Counted from the first letter of the stretch, positions 12,222 through 24,678 are shown. The stretch: 64,000 nt of DNA from Siphlonurus alternatus (GCA_949825025.1 OX463783.1:13551628-13615627), one strand, 5' to 3'. Numbers and translations: made by a program. The notes: generated from the letters alone by a model not told the origin.

Positions 12222-13202
12222 TTGTTATTTAATAATCAACTAAACAGAATGACGGACTCCGACACTTTGGTTCAACTTTAAAAATAGTTTAGTTTCCTAA
12301 CCTTCTGAATAAAAATAATTTGTTTACCTTCATAGTGTTATAGAACCTATATTCTTGAACTATTTTTTAAAAAAAAAAATATTCCTAAATGTTAAATAAA
12401 CATTAAAATATCAAAAAGAATAGTTTTATATGATTCTATAATAAGCAGGGACTAAATGGACTATACTGTATATAGAGCCAAATAGATAAAGTGGTAATAC
12501 AGATTTGACATTTTTGAGGAAGTATGACGGCTATGTGGGATGTTAGCAAAGAAATAATCAAACCATCCTCATTAATGGTAAATTTTATTAAGTTCTAAAA
12601 ACACATAATAACAATGATGTAGTACTTTAAATTCGTCAAAACTTTAATGTGGAGAAATATAATACTTGAGATTATTACCTCAAATGAGGTATTATAGTCA
12701 TAGAAATTGCAGTCTTTAGACGCAATTATTTTAAATAATGTACATTTCAGTATTTTATAAAAATTTATTTTAATGAAAGAAAAGAACAGAGAATACCCAT
12801 AAAAACACAAATTATTGAAATGTGATAATTAAATGCTAGATTCAGAGGGGTCACAGAAAAATGGAGTAGTTTAACATATCTAAATAGCAATAATTTAATT
12901 TTTTATATTTAATTAAATAATAAATGGTAGTAAATAATTATATATAATTATACTGTAGTTATAAAACTACAGCATAATTTTTTTTTCTCCATATATAGTT
13001 ATAATTTGTTTAATATTTTATGAACATGAACTTTAAATTTCTATAAAATATTGTTTATATTGTTCATAATCTGTTACCATAGAATTCATGTAAAAAAATT
13101 TATATACAGTATGCACTTTAAATTCCTAATAATTATGTAGGCATATAGCTAGCACACACGTTTTCTTTATCAGCACTTCATTTTTTCTTTAATTTCTCAC
13201 AA
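12222..13202. other. Intron, nothing seen
   Basis: AT-rich; no splice-bounded open frame in phase. Confidence 0.45.
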
Positions 13203-13495
13203 TAGAGGCTTCAAGTGAGTGCGTCCCCGCTGTGCAACTGTTGTCGCTAAGGTCTATCTTGCACTTGAAAATGAAGCAAAGTGATTTTAACTTTTCTCGG
13301 TTATAAATAAAGTAAAAAATCTAAATATTGAATTATCTACTGCATTTTTCAGTTTGGACCAAAGTTTCCTAAGGGAAAGTTCCCTAAAAAATCTTATTCT
13401 TAGTGAAAAAAAAATTCACGTTTTTTTTTTTAATTACAGAGGATTAGATAGGATCATGGGAACACCGAAAAATCAACTGACTTGAAGCCTCTATT
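13203..13495. mobile_element. Inverted-repeat element, TAGAGGCTTCAAGT ends
   Basis: Starts TAGAGGCTTCAAGTGA, ends TGACTTGAAGCCTCTA. A second copy at 38259-38546 shares most of the interior (GTCGCTAAGGTC(T/C)ATCTTGC). Confidence 0.8.
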
Positions 13496-14748
13496 GCCTA
13501 AACTTTAAAAGGTTTACTCTATGTCTCAGTATAATGATGGTGTTTGTTTTTACAACCTCATTTGGTCAAGTTAAATGTCATAACAATATTTTTTTGAGGA
13601 CTCTATAACTATAGTAAATGTGTTGGGACCCCTATCTAAAAAAAATTTAACTATAGTGGAACTATAAATGTGTTGGGAATGCTTTATAAAATTTTGACTT
13701 GCAGACGTCTTCTAGATTGTCCTATAGACAGCAGAATTTATCCACTTACCTTTCAGCAGAAACTGCATACAAGAAATTGGCAGATGAGAATCAGCAGCAG
13801 ACAAGAATTATCAGTAGAAAAATACACAACAAATTTTTTTTCTGGAATTCTGTACAAACATGATATAGCACTTTTTCTGTACATTAATTTTTTTTTCTTT
13901 TTTTCTTTTTTTTTTTTTTTTTTTTAGTTTTCACTTTTACTAAAATTTTTTTTACAATTAATTGCTGTTATTACACGATAGCTGACTATATACTTTCTCA
14001 CTTTAAGTGTGTTATGCTAGTTCAGATTTAAAGTAGAGATTTATGTAGCTTAATTTATATTAGTAGCGTTCAGTAAAAAATATCCTGGACACTCAAGCTA
14101 TAAGATTTCGACAGTGTCTACATAGGTGCAGATATATACTGTGCAGACATAGCAGCAACATTAAATATTTAATTAAATGCTTTTCAAAAATAAAAATAAC
14201 AGGTTTGAGATTTGCTAATGATGACGACTTCTGTACATAGAGTTTCATTTAAAAACAATAATAGTAATGTAAAAATAGGGCTTAAAAGACGAGTTTATGT
14301 TTTATTTTTTTTAAATTAAATATGTTGCTTCCTGAAAAGAGTCTACCTATCACATTCACTTTACATAGAAATTATTATCAACCCAAAAATTAATAAAAAA
14401 AAAATCATCTATGTATATGCTTAATTATGTGATGAACTGAATGTATATATTCAAATTTAACCAAATTTGATTTAAATCTAACGCAAGATATATACATATT
14501 AGCATATTTCTTCAAATCAATAAACATTTAATTTACGAAACTGCCTACCTATATTAATTAATGTAAGTTAAACATAAAGTTGAGTTATTGTTAATATGCG
14601 ATGCAGACAAATGCTTGCATGGTTAGTATATTAATACTTGCAGCCCAGCATTCAGTGCAGCCGAGTTATTGGTTATTAGAAAGAACTTAGCCGAGTGAAG
14701 GTGCATGATCATGCTAAGGTGGAGAATAATTAAGTTGCGTCTCCTTAC
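13496..14748. other. Intron with T-rich tracts
   Basis: Long T tracts at 13890-13925. A strong donor-like AAAG|GTAAGTGG at about 13750 has no open frame leading into it. Nothing else. Confidence 0.4.
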
Positions 14749-14817
14749 CTTGGTTGGCTTCATCATCAGAGGAAGGGGCGGAGGGGGAGTATTCATCAGT
14801 AGAGTTTTCACCACTTT
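14749..14817 (-). CDS. 69-base cassette exon, phase 1-1
   Basis: Flanked by acceptor CTCTGTTGTTCATGCAG and donor CAAG|GTAAGGAG. Open in phase 1 for 23 codons: (x)SGENSTDEYSPSAPSSDDEA then NQ. Strongly acidic and Ser/Pro-rich, with several possible CK2-type sites. It is the last cassette before the second finger family. Confidence 0.65.
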
Positions 14818-15939
14818 CTGCATGAACAACAGAGACGTTACTTAACAGTTACTTAACAATATAGTAGCATAGAAATGGAACAGAATGGAGGTTTCAAGTC
14901 AGCTGATTTTGCGATAATCCCTCTGCCCTATCCAAAGCTACTATGTTAAAAAAAAAAATAAAAACTTGAAAAAACAAATTTTTAGAGAAAAATGAATTCA
15001 TAATTCAAAATCAGACGACCTCCTAAATGATGTTATCATTAATAACTTAAATAGTTAATGAGAAAAATATTAAAATTTTGGTGAAAATGTAAAGAAAATT
15101 TTCCCACAAGGGAACAATAATTGATGCCTCTATAATTTGAGAATAAGCTATCATTGAATTTATCAATATTGATATTGATTTTGGGTTTGAACCATTGCCC
15201 ATGAATTGAATTTGTTGTAGCAATTTTTGTTGTGCAGTAAGTACTAAACAATAGCCAACATGCTTGACTTAAAACCAAGTAAGTTGAAATTCCAGTGCAG
15301 AAATAATGAAATTTGTCACTGCATGTTACATTCATGAGTTAATTGATGATGTTAGTGTCTTTATAGACCATCCTCACTGAGTTTTTCACATTTTCCTTGG
15401 CTTTATTAAGGAAATGGATAACTTTGTGTCAGTAAAACCTTTTCCTGCTTACCTATCCATTACCCTCTCCCCAGTGGTTTCTTGTAAAAGTAGACCTTAA
15501 GGTTTAAACCTTCAAAACCTAAAACTTGCTATAATAAATAGTCCTTTTTCTTTTCAACTTTTACTTATTTTGACTAAAATTGAACAGCTAATTTTAAAAT
15601 TAGTAAGTTACAATTTAATTACGCTTGCTATACATTTTTAAAATATTGAAAAAAACCCTCTAACAACTCTTAAAATTATGTTGCTAAGTGCTGTTATATT
15701 AGTCATGTATCGCCTTTCCCTATTCTAGACTGTTAAATATTTGTCTATGTAATTATATGATATCATAGTATTTTGTAGCACCATTATATTAATTAAGAGT
15801 TAAAAAAAATATATATTTATACTTGAGGTCCTCCATCTAAATATACAATAAAAAAATGTGCATACATGTTTTCCTTTATTCTGCAGTAAACCCAAAGAAA
15901 TATGAAATATTATAATTGTCTTTTTAACCATCCTCTCAC
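14818..15939. other. Intron, nothing seen
   Basis: No additional splice-bounded open segment accepted. Confidence 0.4.
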
Positions 15940-16017
15940 CTGAGCTTGCATTCTCTGTGTACTTGACAGCGGATGTGTCCGTCCTGGCACGAGATCTTGT
16001 GGTCCTCGGTAGAGCGT
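15940..16017 (-). CDS. 78-base cassette exon, phase 1-1
   Basis: Flanked by acceptor TTGTCACTTTCACAG and donor CTCAG|GTGAGAGG, both strong. Open in phase 1 for 26 codons: (x)ALPRTTRSRARTDTSAVKY then TENASS. Arg/Thr-rich. GC content is well above the flanks. The 3' end GCAAGCTCAG|GTGA resembles GCAAGCTCGGGTGA inside the 22619 exon leader, where no splice occurs. Confidence 0.65.
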
Positions 16018-16109
16018 CTGTGAAAGTGACAAGGCGGTGACAAACACGCCACGAAAACTGACAACTTGATTTTGAAATAGTGAGAAATAACAAACAATAA
16101 TGAGTTTTT

Positions 16110-16478
16110 TTAAGGGTAAGGTAACACGCCCAATGTTAAAAAAATTATCACACATGAAAATTATGAAAAATATCTTAAAATGTTCTCCTCTACATCTCCT
16201 ATCAGTACCTAAAATATCAGATGTACAAATTTGATCTAGTTTTCAAGCTATGAATTTTTTAAGTTGACTAATTTAACATAGAGAAATGGAACTTCCATGT
16301 TAAATTATAATATAGCCAATTTAAAAAATTAATAACTCAAAAAATAGATCGAATTTGTATACCTATACCTGATATTTTAGCTACTGATAGGGGATGTAGA
16401 GGAGATTATTTTAAGATATGTTTCATAATTTTCATATGTGGAAATATTTCAACATTGGGCGAGTTACCTTACCCTTAA
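16110..16478. mobile_element. TTAA-flanked element, TTAAGGGTAAGGTAAC ends (copy 1)
   Basis: Ends TTAAGGGTAAGGTAAC..GCCCAATGTTAA in inverted orientation; the interior is a long foldback with CCTATCAGTA..AAATATCAG. Flanking TTAA suggests a piggyBac-type target. Related: 24422-24678, 53213-53556, 53553-53866, fragment 59745-59767. Confidence 0.8.
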
Positions 16479-16540
16479 ATGTACTCTGAAAGTTCATATA
16501 AATGAGCTAGTCTGAAGTATTATAGATTTTCTTTTTTAGA

Positions 16541-16752
16541 GTGAGAGAACTAATTTTAAAATACTATTGATATATATTTTTTTAATTAAGATGGCACTGT
16601 AGTACTACTTAATCTAAGGACCATGATGTCATCAACGGGTATTTGGATTGGTTGTTGATGATATCATTTATGTCTATTATTCGATATAGCTAGTACCATC
16701 CTAATTGAAAAAATTGTCAAGAATTATTTTAAAAATTAGTTCCTCTGCAATA
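16541..16752. mobile_element. Degraded foldback element
   Basis: GAGAGAACTAATTTTAAAAT at the left pairs with ATTTTAAAAATTAGTTCCTC at the right; the centre has TGATGTCATCAACGG..GTTGATGATATCA. Design matches the 52164-52552 element. Confidence 0.6.
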
Positions 16753-17013
16753 CAAAAAAACTGGAAATATTCAGATTTTTTTATATAATTGCGATTTTTT
16801 AGCCTGTTTCTAAAAATAAAGTTATTATTTTTTTTATTTAAACAAAACCAAAATTCTTAATTCAAAATTTGCAACATGCAACACATCTTTCTCTGCAGCT
16901 TTCTGTTAGCCATTTACAATGTTCAGTAATTTTGAAGTCTTCCACAAAACAACAGCAAGTGAGATTTCAATAGTCTGGAAAAAATTGTAATCTTTTGTTA
17001 TTTAAATAGCGGG

Positions 17014-17093
17014 TCATTTCGACCCCTCCCCCTCTCTGGGTAAAGTGTGGGACAAGATCTTGGTAATGCTGGGGTTCACTCGCCACAGATCAG
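17014..17093 (-). CDS. Possible 25-residue last exon
   Basis: A GC-rich patch in AT-rich intron. Acceptor CCAAAATTTCTACAG at 17094; in phase 1, the phase of all nearby exons, it encodes (x)DLWRVNPSITKILSHTL then PREGEGSK and a TGA at 17014. No domain. Support is composition, acceptor and phase only. It could be a chance open stretch. Confidence 0.4.
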
Positions 17094-18200
17094 CTGTAGA
17101 AATTTTGGAGAAGTAGTTGATTTGTAAACATTGAAAATTACTAAATTTAATGTATTGTACAGAAAAAGAAATTTTGGATTTGATTAAAAAAATTCTTCGT
17201 TCTATAGACCCTTTTAAGGTTAACTGTAAAGCAAGCAGACATGCTGTTAATAAAGAAAAACTTAGCAATACATGCCCTTGTATATGCAATACTTTTATTT
17301 TTATATATTGGATCACAGACCTACATTTTAATTTTTTTCAAAGATCTATATAAAGATCAAAGATCTCCTGCAAAGGTCAAATTGCTCTGGTAAAAACTTT
17401 TAAAAAAGGAACCATGTCATTTTTTTTTAAACGAAAAGTAAGTTTGTATACTTTTTTTTTACTCTATGTACAGCATGCAATTTATCATGTTTCTTGTTTC
17501 AAAATTAGAAAAGTCATAAATACACAAAACACTACAATAATAACACAATCTCAAATATAAAATTAATTAATATTACTTAATCTAAGATAATGAAAATTAA
17601 GAGTCAAGACATAATCTTAATCTCCAACTACTGTTTATTATTTTTTTTTTAAATATCTAAATAAAACAATCAGTTTCTATAAAAAAAATATCACAGAAAA
17701 ATACTTTGTACTTTTTGGTATACAGCACAATTTATTCTTATAGTTTTATAAACTACTATAATACATCTAGAACTATGTATAATAATTTACTGAATGGATA
17801 AAGCCTCATATATACTATACTCTCCTATACTTTCATTGTCAATCATTATCATTATCTAATTAAATATCAGCTTGTTTATTTACACAGAAAATGGCAGAAA
17901 TTAGCAAAACCTTTAAGCATAAAATAATGTAAAAGATGACGTAAGTTTACTAGTTTTTCCAGGTATTTTGCTTTCAATAAAACAAGTTTACTTTCAGTGA
18001 CTGTAAAGCAAGATTTAATTCAGTATTAATTTATTATTACAATTTGACAAAAATTTCTGCATAAAAATAAAAATGAGACAACTATTTAATTGTATAGTGT
18101 AATCTATTAACTTTAAATTAAACATACTTTTAAAATAATTGCTTATTTTTATGATGGATCAATTACAAAGTAGCAATTTTTAGTTTTTTTACAGTACTTT
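17094..18200. other. Intron, nothing seen
   Basis: AT-rich, no supported exon. Confidence 0.4.
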
Positions 18201-18213
18201 TATTTATTTATTA
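18201..18213 (-). terminator. Poly(A) signals after the mini C2HC exon
   Basis: Minus-strand overlapping AATAAATAAATA about 40 bases past the stop, supporting a true 3' end here. Confidence 0.5.
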
Positions 18214-18252
18214 TTTTTTTCCCCCCATGAATATTAAATGGTGTTATAGTCT

Positions 18253-18413
18253 CTATCCCCTGAGGTAGCAAGCATGTTTACTAAGCTGAGAGATGAGCAC
18301 TGGCTTGCGACACATGACACATGAGGTGGTTGATGGACTGAAGTCCAATATTTCTTCATCGTCAAAATCAGATAACGAATATTGCTTTCTCTTTCTGCCA
18401 ACTGCTTTATTTC
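18253..18413 (-). CDS. Mini last exon: DDEEIL motif plus one C2HC knuckle
   Basis: Acceptor TTGTGTTAAAG at 18414 (weak pyrimidine tract), entry phase 1, about 52 residues before TAG at 18253. The encoded GRKRKQYSLSDFDDEEILDF and CVMCRKPVLISQLSKHAC align closely with a segment near residue 360-400 of the 51738 exon (RSRKRN...DDEEILNFAPATTNCVICHKSVLNSQLSKHPC). A basic NLS-like KRK run precedes the knuckle. It ends a few residues after the knuckle with CYLRG. Minus-strand AATAAA signals are at 18201-18213, about 40 bases past the stop. The conserved protein across this distance, with sequence around it diverged, argues for a working exon. It would give an isoform with no C2H2 array. Confidence 0.72.
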
Positions 18414-19498
18414 CTTTAACACAAGAATTAATTTTTATAAAATTAATTTATTGACTTGAAAAAACTAACTACCATGCAATTATGTATGTATATAAAGGTG
18501 AACTGAAAAATTAAAAAAAAAAAAAAATGTTATTTTCTTTAAATGATGACATCGGTACACCACAAAGTTTTAATATCTCATAGTTAAAATTAAAAGTAAG
18601 GTCAAAGTGAACCCACCCTACAGTCCATGTATTTTTTCCTGTACCACGACCAACAAATAATTCTGGGGGTATTTTTACCCCCCTCAAACTCCTTTCTTCC
18701 GTCTATGCCATTGACTTTTTCTGTGTAGTTTAAGTTTTATGTACAGTTACAAGTTTTATTTTATTAATTTTTAGTTTTTATCAACAATACTTTCCCCCTC
18801 TTATAAAATAAAAATAATAACATCTTAAATAAAATATAAAAATCTAATTAAAAAAATAAACACTTGATACTTGATAGCTTTGTCAGCTTCATTATTTTGT
18901 CTAGAAGTCTCATGTCTAGTTTTTAAATAATAATTCACACTGTCTATTTCTTAATAATCCCATTGTTTATTTCTAATGCAATACTGTATTATATACTGTT
19001 AATTTTACCAGAGCAATTTGGTTGGTTCTGTAATTAGAGCTGATTAATTATGATGTTGAACAATATAACATATTACTATAATATACATTCAGAGTTAATT
19101 CAACCAGAAATAAGCATGCTAAAATATTGTAAGGAGTACGTAGAGTATTAAATGTTATTAACATAACTGACAAACAAATGGTTTGGGCTGTCATTTTGAA
19201 GAATTTTTTGGTTTAATGAAAGCCTACATCAAAGTGAGAGGACAAACTATTCGTTAGTCAAGTTACAGTTAATTAATAGCCACACCAAGCATGCTACAGA
19301 AATAACAAAGAAATGTTAACACCTTCAGCATAAGAAACCAGACAGTTATATTATATTCTACATTTGCACCACAACACCCGAATGGTAACATTAATTAAAC
19401 GTCAGTTTTTGAAGGAGATGGTCTTAACACACATAAACCATGCCAGAATATTCATAATTTTTATAAAGATAGGTTTCCAAAAGGAGGTATTTTCTTAC
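18414..19498. other. Intron, nothing seen
   Basis: One somewhat GC-richer patch near 18610-18730 without an open frame. Confidence 0.4.
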
Positions 19499-19576
19499 CT
19501 GTGCTCTCCTTTCCTCTTGTTTCAGCAACGGAAGTTTTCGTCTTGTTACCACCATTTGTTTTATTTTTGAGAGAAT
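19499..19576 (-). CDS. 78-base cassette exon, phase 1-1
   Basis: Flanked by acceptor CATTTTTCAG and donor ACAG|GTAAGAAAA. Open in phase 1 for 26 codons: (x)SLKNKTNGGNKTKTSVAET then RGKEST and G at the junction. Lys/Thr/Asn-rich and basic, no domain recognised. It can join onto the 18413 exon or any other phase-1 acceptor in frame. Confidence 0.6.
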
Positions 19577-20256
19577 CTGAAAAATGACAAGACATGGAAT
19601 TGTGATTATGAGAGATTTAATTAAATAAGATAAACTATAAGACAGGCTATCTATAGATAAATTTTTATGCTAGCAATTGCAGCATAACTAGACTTAGTAA
19701 AAAAGAAGTATGAAGCATAATTATAATAAATATGCACTACACGAAAGCAACTATAAATATTTCAGCTAAAAAATCTTGAAAAAGTTAAATAATAATAAAT
19801 AATAAAAAGATGTAAACAAAATACAATAGCCAATGGATGAACCTCTCATTGTCAGTCACTTGATATTTTAAAAAGTATGGTATGCTTAATACTTAATTTT
19901 GATAAGACTTGCAGGAGACTTACTTAAAATTAAAAAAAAAAAAAAAAAAGAAAAAAAAAAGGCTCATGGACTTAACCCAGAAATGAAACTGGTATTAGAG
20001 AAGCACCTCTTTGAATACAAATTAAACATTCTTATTTTTAATTCCATCAGAATCCTTGTACTAAAAATCATTAAAAAGTACATGAAATTAATCAAATGAG
20101 TTAATTAATTTACTAATTAATGTGAAATTTTTGGGACAGTTTTAAAAATGAAAGTGAATAAGTTTAAGGGACAAAATATTATATTATGTACAATACTTAA
20201 TGTGCAGTATCAGTGATTTAACTCAATACGACAATTACATTAAATAACATGCATAA

Positions 20257-20563
20257 TGGAGTATTGACCTCAAAATTTTTTATTGCAGAAATGGATAGAG
20301 CGTGCAAAGTTGTGCTACCCTGATTTTTTTCAGATTTTTTTGAGCCCGGGAAGTATTTTTAAAAAATTATTGAAAGTCTTTTTTGTGACGTCATGCGGCG
20401 GCAAGTCCTATCTTTTTCTTAAGGAGCGGCGTCTCGTGACGTCACAAAAAGAACTTTCAATAATTTTTTAAAAATAGTTCCCGGGCTCTAAAAAAAATCA
20501 GGGTAGCATAACTTTGCACCCTCTATCCATTTCTGCAATAAAAATAATTGAGGACAATACATT
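20257..20563. mobile_element. Third TGGAGTATTG-family element
   Basis: Starts TGGAGTATTGACCTCAA, ends TTGAGGACAATACATTA; stem with GTGACGTCA on both arms. Confidence 0.85.
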
Positions 20564-21185
20564 ATTATGTTGAGATATAAAATGAAGTGAGTTTCTTTAA
20601 TTGAAATTGTTGACTAATAAAGAGGATTGAAAGTATTTTCCTTATAATATAAAATAAGGGGGGGGGGGGAGATAAGGGCTATGCACAAAAAAAGTAAATC
20701 ACATAGATTTTAGCCTAGAAATCTTCAGTACCATGCATGCAGCGACCTAGCTAGTACTGGATACGAATATATTCAAAATTGGTACTATAAATATTTATTA
20801 TTTGGGAAACAATATACTGTATATTCCTTTAGAATTTTAATATGAACAAAACCAGAAAAAGAGCTTCAAAAACTGAGAAATAAATAAAGAGATAAATAAT
20901 AAAAAAAATTAAAAAAAAATTCTAAATGGCTGCAAGTTATAACACTAGATCTTATATTCTTTACACAAAATAAAAAATTCAACTGAAAAAAAAAAAGAAA
21001 AAAAAAAAAAAAACGATAATAAATAGTATAAAATGCTTTTCCTATAATATGTAGACACATTTTATTTTATTTTCACAGATTTATCCAAGCAGCCATATCA
21101 TACTGAGGCAATACTAACTGTGAACTTAATACTGTGAAATAGGGCCGTCTTCAAGAAACACTTAGTTTTTAGGATTTTTTTTCTT
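20564..21185. other. Region after the broken finger exon
   Basis: G10 run near 20658 and A-rich tracts near 20985-21013; nothing coding. Confidence 0.4.
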
Positions 21186-22619
21186 TCATACATTTTGAGT
21201 GTTTAATGATGATGATAATGAATTGATTAAATTTAGATTAATTGTTTCTTCATTAATTAAGTTATTTTTTAAACTACAGTGTTTCATATGAGATCGCAAA
21301 CTTCTTCTGACACTGTATGATTTTTCACACAATCTACATGAAAATACATCTTTGAAAGCTGCATGTGTTTTTATATGAAATTTCGACAATGACTCAAATT
21401 TAAATCTCATTGGACAATAACCACATATGTATGGAAAATCTTTAGCATGAAATAAATCTGAATGTTCCCTTAGTGCTTCGTTGCTTTCAAAATCTTTGTC
21501 ACAATAGACACAATAGTGTTCTTCAAACGTTCACTCATATTTTTTTGTAAGTCACGGACATTATGAGTATGTTTATGTGATCTGAGAGCTTCTCTATATT
21601 TAGTAGTAAACTCACACAATTCACATTTATGAACTTTATCACCGTGGTAACTTTCTAAATGTTTTTTCCACTGCCTACGGTTTTTACTATATTTTCCACA
21701 AATTTCACACATTACCGGTATTTTTGGTAAATTTATATGCACATTTCTTTCATGCTGACTCAAATCAACATTAGCTTTAAATGACACACCACAAATTTTA
21801 CACCCATATGCTCTTATACCATTATTATGAGCTCTTTCCTTATGGCTTTTTAAACTTGATTTACTCCTAAATACCTTATCACATTCATCACACTGTATTT
21901 TTATATTTTTATATGCACTTTCTTGTGTGTAAACAAACCACATTTAGCGACAAATCTCTTATCACATTGATCACAAGCAAATTTTTTCTCTCCTGTATGT
22001 ATTTGAATGTGTTCGGTACACGTTGATCTTTGAATGAATCGCTTGGGACAAAACGTACAAGCAAATGGACGAACATTCAAGTGTGATAAAATATGAGATT
22101 CTATTACACATTTTTTAGCAAAACTTTTCTCACAAAAAGCACAAATAATTTTTTTAATATTTTTTAATTGTCCTTTGATTGAAGTAACACTAACAGAAGT
22201 ATTTTTTTTAGTATTATTACTTTTAGCACTGGATTTGATTAAATATTTCTTTTTATTTAATACAGGATTGGGCAGTGATAATTTAGATTTGTCTTTTTTA
22301 ATATTTTCATGTGGTAATTGCAATGTAATGCTTTCTTTTATTACTGAGCCATTAAAATGTTGAGTTAATTTCTTTCCTTGTTTCTCATTACCTTCAACAA
22401 TACTAGACATTAAATCTAACTTTGCCGCAATATTGTTAATGTTTGATGGGTAAAAGATTTCACAGGTTATGGGCTTAGTTTGGTTGACACAAATTAGATC
22501 AATGTTAGGGTAATTTTGTGCATTGTGTGTATGTGTGGGAGAGTCAATATTCCTACCAGAATTATCTTCTTCACCCGAGCTTGCAGAGCTTATGTTGACG
22601 GCACTCTTCAATTTTCCCC
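21186..22619 (-). pseudogene. Frameshifted C2H2 last exon, relative of the 28791 and 51738 exons
   Basis: Acceptor GTATGTGTTACAG at 22620, entry phase 1, leader GKLKSAVNISSASSGEEDN. The frame is open through three fingers (CAFCEKSFAKKCVIESH, CTFCPKRFIQRSTCTEH, CDQCDKRFVAKCGLFTH) and then stops near 21901. The stop is caused by a perfect 8-base tandem duplication (TATAAAAA twice on the minus strand, 21898-21915); taking out one unit restores the frame into CDECDKVFRSKSSLKSH and three to four more fingers. A second shift near 21520 (about one base missing) separates those from CVYCDKDFES and the last two fingers, ending at 21186. The protein also lacks the long linker and the isolated N-terminal finger of its relatives. 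Either a dead copy, or an assembly error at two places; a truncated three-finger product ending at 21901 remains possible. Confidence 0.78.
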
Positions 22620-22999
22620 CTGTAACACATACGAGCATAAATATGCATTAGAATTTTTCCTAAGCTGGTCTTTGATTTAAATATAAACTACATTATAAAC
22701 CATTCAAGCATGTTACAAGAAAGGAAACTGACCCTTAGAGGTAAGAAGATATGCAGTACAAAATAAGAAAAAATGAGACCATCAAAATAAAATAAATAAA
22801 TAATATTTTGTAACCTTCCAGATATGTTGTGACAAGGAACCTTATCAGAAATGTAAATACCTTGTTTTAAAATTGACAATATATATAATAAGAAAATGTA
22901 CATGTATGATTATATTTTGCATGCTAACAAACACCACTAAACTGAAATTTAGTTTTTTTTTTTTTGTATACATTTTACAATTAAAAATTACAATAAAGA

Positions 23000-23153
23000 C
23001 AGGTTCATGATCAGCGCCAAATTTTCTAGACGCGCATCAGAAGCTTGCAATTCCAAGCTTCTAAAAATTACGTGCATGCGAGAGTCAGTTTTTTGACCAA
23101 TCAGAGGCTTTTGATGCTGTGTCTAGAAAATTTGACGCTGATTGTGAACCCTG
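23000..23153. mobile_element. Short inverted-repeat element
   Basis: GGTTCATGATCAGCG..AAATTTTCTAGAC pairs with GTCTAGAAAATTTGACGC..TGAACC over about 30 bases. Confidence 0.65.
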
Positions 23154-23723
23154 CTTTATACAAAACGTTTGCTGATATTTATAACTTTTCACCATCAATA
23201 TTAATTTTTAGTCAGTCCTCATACACCAACAATGCAAATAAAATATGTTAACAAGAATTTTTAATAATCATGCACGCAATTTCCATTCAAATTTCCATAT
23301 TATTATAACAAATTTAGTTTGAGAAATTGAGGGATGCGTAGTTAAGACTTTACACCCAGTCATAATGCTTATTTAATGGAGTATTGTATTAATATTAATT
23401 TATATAACAGTGTATTATGTACAGTGTGTGTAATGTGTATTAAGTTTAATGTACAAATTTAATTTAAAATATAATTACCCCCTTTCATTATGCATTATGT
23501 ACATAAACATATATAATATTTACTTACATAATGTTGCTTGTAAAAAGTATGTGCTTCTTGATTGCAAATATAAAATGCAATGCATCATCTATGAAGCTTT
23601 TCACACAGGTGGCGAAATTTGTTGGTTGTGTACTTTTAACCTACTTTACAGTTTTTGTCTAGAAAATTAACCTTATCATTACCAATATATCTATATCAAA
23701 GATCTCAGCTCTTAAGTTAAATA

Positions 23724-23926
23724 TTGTCCCTCTTCCGCAATAATGAGCTATCTGCTCCACGATCTCGTTGCAATAATGAGCTGTCTGCTTTTTCAGGTGA
23801 GCGCAATTTTGAGCCTTATTTTATACCGATTTATAGCTCAATATTGCGTTCATCTGAAATAGCAGACAGCTCATTATTGCAACGAGATTGTGGAGCAGAT
23901 AGCTCATTATTGCGGACGAGGGACGA
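23724..23926. mobile_element. Foldback element, AATAATGAGCTATCTGC family (copy 1)
   Basis: Two nearly perfect arms each with GCAATAATGAGCTATCTGC and GTTGCAATAATGAGCTGTC. Copies at 29969-30125 and 31184-31392. Confidence 0.8.
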
Positions 23927-24421
23927 TATGCCGCATAAAATTTCCTCTCAATTTTACCACAAAAGAATGTTGCTTCATGCCTACTTTTTTATAGTATGGT
24001 AAGCCAACTTTAAAGTTTAGGACAGAACAACAATGGTAATGGTAGGGTTAAGTCATCGTTTTTATTAATTGTACATTAATAAAAAGTATGAGCTAAATTA
24101 GCTTTCAAATTTTTAATGATGATAGTTGTTGTGTATAACTATATGCCAACATCAGCTTTTATACTTTTGTCAACTTGGCGCCTTATTTAGTGCGCATTAT
24201 AATAATCTGATCTTATTTCCCATCATGCTTTTCTGTTTTTCTAGTAGAAGAATCATGACTATTATCTAGCCATCACGGAGTTTCTGATACTCCAGTTCTA
24301 TGCAAGTTAATTAAGTAATGTAACTATCTCTGCGTGTAATAAACTTGTAAAAATGAACTCAAATCTTCTCATTTCAACTTAGATCTAAGAATACCTCAAT
24401 AGTAAAATTGTTGTAAGCTGC

Positions 24422-24678
24422 TTAAGGGTAAGGTAACGCCACCAATGTTAAAAAAAATCCCTCACACAAAAATTCTGAAAAAAATTTAAAATGTTCTCCT
24501 CTACACCCCCTATCAGTAGCTAAAATATCAGGTATACAAATTCGATATAGTTTTTGAGTTATAAATTTTTAAAGTTGACTACTTTAACATGGAGAAATGA
24601 AACTTCCATGTTAAATTTTTTTCAGAATTTTTGTGTGAGGGATTTTTTTTAACATTGGTGGCGTTACCTTACCCTTAA
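24422..24678. mobile_element. TTAA-flanked foldback element (copy 2)
   Basis: Ends TTAAGGGTAAGGTAACGCCA inverted; interior foldback ACATGGAGAAATGAAACTTC. Confidence 0.85.

Noticed and set aside
13740..13860. Strong donor AAAG|GTAAGTGG with an acceptor-like GTATGCAG 13 bases before it
   Set aside because: A 13-base exon would break frame, and longer alternatives contain stops.
15460..15530. Donor-like ATAG|GTAAGC
   Set aside because: No upstream acceptor gives an open, phase-compatible exon.
23724..24002. 92-codon plus-strand open frame
   Set aside because: Translation of a palindromic element.
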